A stretch of DNA of 10,536 nt from contig CAZXHL010000090.1 of assembly GCA_964640545.1 (NCBI GenBank), positions 1 to 10,536 on the forward strand, written 5' to 3'. Source of the DNA: JBGSZX01 sp964640545. GTDB taxonomy: Bacteria > Bdellovibrionota > UBA2428. Below the pieces are notes generated by a model, which made no database searches, was not told the origin of the DNA, and worked only from the letters and a program-made list of their open reading frames with translations. The translations under genes were made by a program, and so were the position numbers. This document shows positions 6,198 through 10,536 of this stretch, piece after piece. Position 1 is the stretch's first letter, and every line of letters begins with the position of its first letter.

Positions 6198-6929
6198 TCA
6201 CTCTCCCCTATCTACATTATAGGAATTGCGCGCCGCACAAACAAGCAGGCTTTCCGCAAAAAGCTTGAGATCCGTCAATACTTGCCCATGCCCCCTCGAA
6301 ATCATTAAGGAAATGCCCTGTGAAGATTTGCTAAAGATTGACCCAGGGACCAAATAAAGCTCCTTAGACATTTCCGCAGCGTCCTTTGCGGTTTGCCAAG
6401 TACCTGATTTCACTTGGGCCTCAACCACCAAAACACAGTCAGCATCAGCTGCTATCCAAGCATTTCTCAAGAGCCAAGCTTTCGCCCCGAGGCGTTGCCT
6501 GAGCCCACTTTCCGATTCCAATACCTCCGGCACCAAAATTGCCGAACCTTCAGCTCTTTCGATTCGCTCGAACAGCGCGCTATTACATTGAGGCCCAGGT
6601 CGCCCGATTGGCCCCACCAACCAGGCACGTGTAGCTAAACCATTTTTTATAGCAGCTTCATGCGCGCAAGCATCAATGCCAATCGCCCCGCCTGAAACGA
6701 TACAAATATTAGAACCGCGAAGCATGGCGAGAAGTTCCTGAACCACTCGTCTGCCGTACTCAGTGGAGCGCCGACTGCCAATGATCGCCAACCTAAATGA
6801 GGATTTATGAAAACTTCTTTTGTCACCACGAAGGTAAACTGAATCGCAATTGAGAAGCTTTGGATGATTGAGCTGAAGTTCAGAAATTTTTGGACACAAC
6901 TCGGAGAGAGGAAGCGGAATATCTGTCAT
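6198..6929 (-). CDS. dprA: compact DprA-like protein (DNA-processing/RecA-loading Rossmann fold)
   Basis: DprA binds incoming single-stranded DNA in natural transformation and loads RecA. The 243-residue product carries the DprA Rossmann core. Numbered from the ATG: LAIIGSRRSTEYG at about 47-59, IVSGGAIGIDACAHEAA at about 77-93, VLVVEAQVKSGTWQTAKDA at about 166-184, VPGS at 194-197 and QGISLMISRGHG at about 204-215. It is short: there is almost no N-terminal SAM-like domain and no C-terminal winged-helix (DML1) domain. The usual F-P-x-R-N-R-I-I-A-G-L-S stretch reads as LLRNAWIAADAD, and the Asn of the late G-T-N-x-L-I motif is Ser. The ATG at 6929 is preferred over an in-frame TTG at 6944, though neither has a well-spaced ribosome site. 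It follows the LysM gene and precedes smg. Function in transformation is inferred and may be altered by the divergence. Confidence 0.87.
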   Translation of the reverse strand: MTDIPLPLSELCPKISELQLNHPKLLNCDSVYLRGDKRSFHKSSFRLAIIGSRRSTEYGRRVVQELLAMLRGSNICIVSGGAIGIDACAHEAAIKNGLATRAWLVGPIGRPGPQCNSALFERIERAEGSAILVPEVLESESGLRQRLGAKAWLLRNAWIAADADCVLVVEAQVKSGTWQTAKDAAEMSKELYLVPGSIFSKSSQGISLMISRGHGQVLTDLKLFAESLLVCAARNSYNVDRGE

Positions 6930-6966
6930 ACCCCGCCGTTTCAAAAACTAAGCCAAAAGTATTTTT

Positions 6967-8604
6967 CTAGAAAAGAGCATCTTCAACGTCGACTTCTTCT
7001 TCCGAAGTAACAATCCAGATTGTCCCCGTCCTTTGATCTCGATCAATAAGAAGCGCCCTCGCCTTTGCGGAATTTCCAACATTGACCGTTAGCAAAGCGC
7101 CGGGCCGCGGCCCAACACCGATCGCGGGAAAGCGAATTCCCATTAAACCATACTCAGCCGTGTGCACATCTGCACCTTCCTGTAAGGCCACAAGCTTTGT
7201 TTCTTTTCTAGCTTCCGGCCCAATCGTGTCCTCGTGAATGGCTAGCGGTGTTAGCTGAAAGGAGCGATTGACAATGAGGTCTCCTGCCCGAATTTCTCGA
7301 AACGCCTTCACAACCGTCGCGCGATTGCGTTCAATTTTTAGAGTGCCCAGCCAATTCACCCTGTAATAAGTCGAGAACTCGACGTTGATGGGATCCACTT
7401 TAACGATGGGAAAAATTCCATCTGCAAGTGTCGTCTTAAAGGAGTCGCCTTCTTGGTAGAAGATTTTCCCTGAGGAGTTAAAAAGCCTAGGAATCTCTCC
7501 GATGTTGTCCGGTCTGGAATAAAGCAAGAAATATTGAAATGGTGGGTGCGATGCTCGAATCTGTTCCCGCAACGTTGAATCGATGATCTCAAGTAATGTT
7601 TTCTTCTTCGCCAATTTTGTAAGCGGATAGAGAGACAAGTTACTTGTGTCGGCTGCATTGGCCTTATAAGCAAGTTCCGGCGCAGAGCCAGGATTTCCCG
7701 GCTTAAAGTCCAACTTCATTCCTTTAGAAATAATGTGCGGATTTGTGATTGAGGCATTCAAGTGCCAGATTTTAGGCCACAAGAAGGGAGTGCCGAACAA
7801 TCTTTCAGACACCTTCCACAAGCTATCGCCTCGGTGAACATTGTATTCCTTATCAACCAAAGGACCCATCCATCTTAACCAGTTCGCATCACTCATCTGA
7901 GGACGAATCGGAACTCTCCAAAATTTTTCAGACGGCGGGAGCTGACTTCCTGGCTCATCCGATAGGGCTTGCGATTGCGCACCTGACTGCAATTGCTCGG
8001 CCTGCTTCAGGCGATTTTCTAGGGCTTGAATGTCCTCAGGCATTCCCATGGGATTTTCCATAAAACCTTCATCCTGATTCGAATTAAAATCTTCCGCATT
8101 AGTCGGCTGAGCGAGCAATGGACTTGGCGCGGAAGGACCAGGGCTTGTGACTCTCATCTGATCTGCTTGCTGATCGCTCTGGCTTCCTGGGTTTCCTTGC
8201 TGCCGACTAAGAACCTGTCCTCGTGAAGGCTCTGGATCTTCCAAACTCTCTTCAGCCTGCGAATCTGCAGCTACCTTTTCTTCCGATGTCATCTCGTCGA
8301 ACTCTTCTTCCAAAGCCTTGTCAGAAATTAGTTCTTCTTCCTCATCTTCAACCGCGGCCGTCTGCTGCTGACTAGCGCTTTCGCCAATCTCATCTTGAGC
8401 CTCATTCAACTCCTCTTGAGCTTCAGCCATATCTGCAGCGTTTTGTGCGCCTCCGCTAGTAGCACCGGCCCCACCATCAGTAGACTCTAAGTCCGGAAAA
8501 TCTTCGAAGGGGAGATCATCATCTTGAGCAAAGGACACCATCGACACTAGGAGTGCTGTAAAAATCAAACCGTATCGAGCCTTCTTGGATATCTTCAAAC
8601 CCAT
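6967..8604 (-). CDS. secreted LysM-domain protein with long acidic linker
   Basis: Residues 1-26 are a Sec signal peptide (cleavage after SFA). Residues 27 to about 225 are low-complexity, rich in Glu, Asp, Gln, Ser and Pro and probably disordered, with a short coiled-coil-like piece near 190-205. A single LysM domain spans about 254-300 (YNVHRGDSLWKVSERLFG...NPHIISKGMKLDF) and should bind peptidoglycan. About 240 residues follow that resemble the C-terminal region of the LysM proteins encoded beside dprA in gammaproteobacteria, including an EIRAGDLIV segment at 437-445. No catalytic motif is visible, so an anchoring or scaffolding role at the cell wall is likely. The start is firm: ATG at 8604 overlaps the upstream stop as TGATG and has AAGGGG five bases before it. 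It probably shares a transcript with the TPR gene before it and dprA after it. Confidence 0.9.
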   Translation of the reverse strand: MGLKISKKARYGLIFTALLVSMVSFAQDDDLPFEDFPDLESTDGGAGATSGGAQNAADMAEAQEELNEAQDEIGESASQQQTAAVEDEEEELISDKALEEEFDEMTSEEKVAADSQAEESLEDPEPSRGQVLSRQQGNPGSQSDQQADQMRVTSPGPSAPSPLLAQPTNAEDFNSNQDEGFMENPMGMPEDIQALENRLKQAEQLQSGAQSQALSDEPGSQLPPSEKFWRVPIRPQMSDANWLRWMGPLVDKEYNVHRGDSLWKVSERLFGTPFLWPKIWHLNASITNPHIISKGMKLDFKPGNPGSAPELAYKANAADTSNLSLYPLTKLAKKKTLLEIIDSTLREQIRASHPPFQYFLLYSRPDNIGEIPRLFNSSGKIFYQEGDSFKTTLADGIFPIVKVDPINVEFSTYYRVNWLGTLKIERNRATVVKAFREIRAGDLIVNRSFQLTPLAIHEDTIGPEARKETKLVALQEGADVHTAEYGLMGIRFPAIGVGPRPGALLTVNVGNSAKARALLIDRDQRTGTIWIVTSEEEVDVEDALF

Positions 8605-9104
8605 CAGTTCCCCTTAAATTCCTGGATCTTACTTTCCGCCTTCATCGAAGCGGGTGTTCCCGGAAAACGCCTCATCAAAGCTCGCCACTCGATGAGCGCC
8701 CGGTCTTTGCGTCCAAGTTGATACCAACATTGCCCCATCAAAAAGACGGCATCAGCAACAGTAACATCATCCTTACCTATATATTTTAGTGTCTTTTTCA
8801 ATTCGCGGATAGAAGCTTCGAAATTTCTTCTTCGAAATTCCACTTCTCCGATTAAGAATTGAGCTTCGGCCACTCGCTTACTCTCAGTGTGTCTGCGCAA
8901 GAAATCCGTGAGGCTAACAAGAGCTTCTGACTCTTTACCAGCCTTGATTAAAGCAGTCGCTCGCTCAAAATCACGGTCGGCATCTGCACCCTCAACATGC
9001 TTTGTTTTTGTGGAAGATTTTTTTGAGACGTCGGCAACGACGTTGGGCAGATACAAACTGCAAACAAGAAGAGTCAAAAAACCAACACTTTTAATAACGT
9101 TCAC
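8604..9104 (-). CDS. periplasmic TPR protein, CpoB/YbgF C-terminal-like
   Basis: The 166-residue protein has a Sec signal peptide (about 1-24, ending VVA before DVSKK). C15 lies in the hydrophobic core but is preceded by Val, so it is not a good lipobox. Three tetratricopeptide-like helical pairs follow: about 45-75 (FERATALIKAGKESEALVSL), 78-110 (AEAQFLIGEVEFRRRNFEASI) and 117-150 (ADAVFLMGQCWYQLGRKDRAL), the last ending in RRFPGTPA as in Tol-Pal-associated YbgF/CpoB C-terminal domains. It lacks the coiled-coil N-terminal half of CpoB, so the resemblance is to the TPR part only. The start is uncertain: the GTG at 9104 has AGGAG only one base upstream. The stop overlaps the LysM ATG, so the two periplasmic proteins are likely made together and may interact. 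Confidence 0.85.
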   Translation of the reverse strand: MNVIKSVGFLTLLVCSLYLPNVVADVSKKSSTKTKHVEGADADRDFERATALIKAGKESEALVSLTDFLRRHTESKRVAEAQFLIGEVEFRRRNFEASIRELKKTLKYIGKDDVTVADAVFLMGQCWYQLGRKDRALIEWRALMRRFPGTPASMKAESKIQEFKGN

Positions 9105-9140
9105 TCTCCTAGTATCTTATCCCACGAGACAGAAGTAAAG

Positions 9141-9158
9141 GTCAGGACGTCAACTGAC
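9141..9158. repeat. short inverted repeat between the amidohydrolase and TPR genes
   Basis: GTCAG at 9141-9145 and CTGAC at 9154-9158 are reverse complements around an 8-base centre containing GACGTC, itself palindromic. On the minus strand the centre contains TTGACG, a -35-like hexamer at 9153-9148, but no -10 lies at normal spacing. It could be an operator or a weak terminator for the amidohydrolase gene (only a loose CTTTACTTCT follows on the minus strand), or chance. Confidence 0.3.
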
Positions 9159-9171
9159 TCGCCTCGCAAGA

Positions 9172-10536
9172 CTATTTCTGCCAGCCCTCAAACAAAAACA
9201 CTCGCTCCCCAATTCCAACAGGCCTTCTGGGCAAGGAATGAGTATCTCGCCCTTCGTTCAAAAATAATTGCAGTGCCTTCCAATAAGAAATTCGCTCCGA
9301 CTCACGAAGCTCCACAGCACTCGCCCTAAGAGTTCGCATAGGATCGCAGGACACAACGGGTGCATCACTACCCAAGCTGATGGGGATTTTAGCATCAATG
9401 AAACTTTTTAAACGATAAGCATCGTTGTAAGCACGATCTTCCCCCAAATATTTTTTGGAAAAGGACCTATCTTCAATTTCATGCTCTGGTTGGACAGCGA
9501 TATTCCAATACGGAAAATCTTTTTGGAGTCTTTCGATCTGCTCCTTTTTAACCAACTGTCCATGTTCAATCCTATGAATCCGGCATCCAGCTGCTGCCAC
9601 TGATGCCTTTAACTCCGACGATAATGCCTCGCTTAGTTCTAAGATCTGCTCAAAGGCCGCATCTCCGATAGCATGAAAACTTAATGCAAAACCACGGCTC
9701 AACGCCCTCTTGGCCTCAGAGAATAATTCGTCGTTCTCCCAAAGCTTCAATCCTATCGTTCCCTCTTCGGTGGTATATGGATCCAACAAATGTGCTGTCT
9801 GCGAACCGAAGGATCCGTCCAAATATCTTTTCCAATGTTTGATTTCCACTCGCCTTGTTCCCATTGGACACTGAAAGTCTTCAGAGAAAGGATCGAGCTC
9901 GCGCGTTTCCTCGTCATCCAGAAGCACTCCTTGATAATCAAGTAGCAGTTCTCCGCTTTTTGCCAATGACCTTATACATTCATAGGTCGGTCTATCTAAA
10001 CTCATGTCGCCAACGGCATTGATTCCTAGTTGTAGCAATTTTTCTTGCGCAACAAGAAACTGCGTTCGACGCGATTGTAGCGAAGCAGGGGGCAGAGCAT
10101 CCTGAAGCGCTACAATACCTTTATCGTCCAGAATGTTTGTAAAGCCTTTGCCTGGTAGAAATTTTTCTAGAGCCGCATCGCTAACAATGGCCCTATGGGC
10201 ACATCTCCTGAAAAGGATCCAAACTTTGTCTTGCTCAAGCTTTTGAGAGCATTCTTGATAAAAGTCTTTTAACGAAAGACCCCATCGACTCTCATCAAAT
10301 GCATACGAGATCAAAGTTCCCGCAAAATGATCTGCTTTTTGGACTAGGGCATCCAGATAATCTTGAGCGTTAATAAAATGATCCCCGATGATTCTCTGCG
10401 AGAATTCACCCATCCAGCATAAATGCAGGTGGGAATCAAAAAACCCTCCATGAAGCAGAGGGAGGTCCATTGAAATTTCCTCGTCTGAGTCCACGATTGA
10501 AGTCAGCACATAGCCCTCCCTTCCAACCGCTCTCAA
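9172..10536 (-). CDS. YtcJ-like amidohydrolase (amidohydrolase family 3), N-terminus beyond the window
   Basis: The visible 454 codons carry the metal-dependent amidohydrolase motifs in order. Numbered from the window edge these are GGFFDSHLHL with H36 and H38, K236 in the WKRYLDGS segment, H288 in SFHAIGDAA, H325 in RIEHGQLV, and D391 in SLGSDAP followed by CDPMRTL. This arrangement matches the YtcJ/PF07969 group, cytosolic zinc hydrolases acting on amide or formamide bonds whose substrates vary widely. No signal peptide is visible. The first visible codon is TTG, but family members have a short beta-strand domain before GFFDSHLHL (usually 50 or more residues), so the true start probably lies beyond 10536. 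The 67-base gap to the TPR gene holds a short inverted repeat. Nothing in its neighbours points to a substrate. Confidence 0.9.
   Translation of the reverse strand: MRAVGREGYVLTSIVDSDEEISMDLPLLHGGFFDSHLHLCWMGEFSQRIIGDHFINAQDYLDALVQKADHFAGTLISYAFDESRWGLSLKDFYQECSQKLEQDKVWILFRRCAHRAIVSDAALEKFLPGKGFTNILDDKGIVALQDALPPASLQSRRTQFLVAQEKLLQLGINAVGDMSLDRPTYECIRSLAKSGELLLDYQGVLLDDEETRELDPFSEDFQCPMGTRRVEIKHWKRYLDGSFGSQTAHLLDPYTTEEGTIGLKLWENDELFSEAKRALSRGFALSFHAIGDAAFEQILELSEALSSELKASVAAAGCRIHRIEHGQLVKKEQIERLQKDFPYWNIAVQPEHEIEDRSFSKKYLGEDRAYNDAYRLKSFIDAKIPISLGSDAPVVSCDPMRTLRASAVELRESERISYWKALQLFLNEGRDTHSLPRRPVGIGERVFLFEGWQK

Noticed and set aside
7356..7673. 105-codon minus-strand frame within the LysM gene
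   Set aside because: It is an alternative frame of the C-terminal domain, which is clearly coding in its own frame.
9055..9075. Cysteine in the TPR protein's signal peptide as a lipobox
   Set aside because: The residue before the Cys is Val, which signal peptidase II does not normally accept, and an ordinary cleavage site (VVA before D) lies just after it.
9114..9153. TTGACG and TAAGAT as a promoter for the TPR gene
   Set aside because: The two hexamers are 28 bases apart, far from the 16-18 needed, and no better partner exists for either.

Overview
The window looks like chromosomal DNA of a Gram-negative (diderm) bacterium. Nearly every gene has a Sec or lipoprotein signal peptide, and at least four products look like outer-membrane beta-barrels. 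Base composition is balanced, genes are packed with overlaps, and GTG and TTG starts are common. The LysM-dprA-smg gene order is one I know from proteobacteria. Together with a DUF4421-type barrel and a very large, otherwise unrecognisable lipoprotein, this suggests a Bdellovibrionota/Oligoflexia-like or other delta-type proteobacterium. That placement is an inference. I see no rRNA, tRNA, CRISPR array, insertion sequence, phage gene or toxin-antitoxin pair.

Layout. (1) Positions 2-2429, plus strand: the last 29 codons of an apparent outer-membrane barrel overlap the start of a 782-residue lipoprotein with EF-hand-like loops. (2) Positions 2426-5577, minus strand: a tight run of four envelope genes, in transcription order a DUF481 barrel, a second barrel of unknown function, a PAP2 phosphatase and a DUF4421 barrel. 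They are joined by a 23-base gap, an overlap and a TGATG coupling. The last stop codon overlaps the stop of the plus-strand lipoprotein tail to tail. (3) Positions 5662-9104, minus strand: smg (DUF494), a compact dprA, a LysM protein with a long acidic linker, and a small periplasmic TPR protein; transcription runs TPR -> LysM -> dprA -> smg. (4) Positions 9172-10536, minus strand: a YtcJ-type amidohydrolase whose N-terminus lies beyond the window.

How the genes may work together. TPR-LysM-dprA-smg is a housekeeping-type cluster that mixes envelope/peptidoglycan proteins with a DNA-uptake/recombination mediator. The DUF481-barrel-PAP2-DUF4421 run is the most distinctive part: three different outer-membrane barrels are co-transcribed with one integral-membrane lipid-phosphate-phosphatase-like enzyme. 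Remodelling of envelope lipids or glycans is a reasonable hypothesis, but the sequence does not prove it. The longest stretch without a gene is only 84 bases (5578-5661), so there are no large empty regions.
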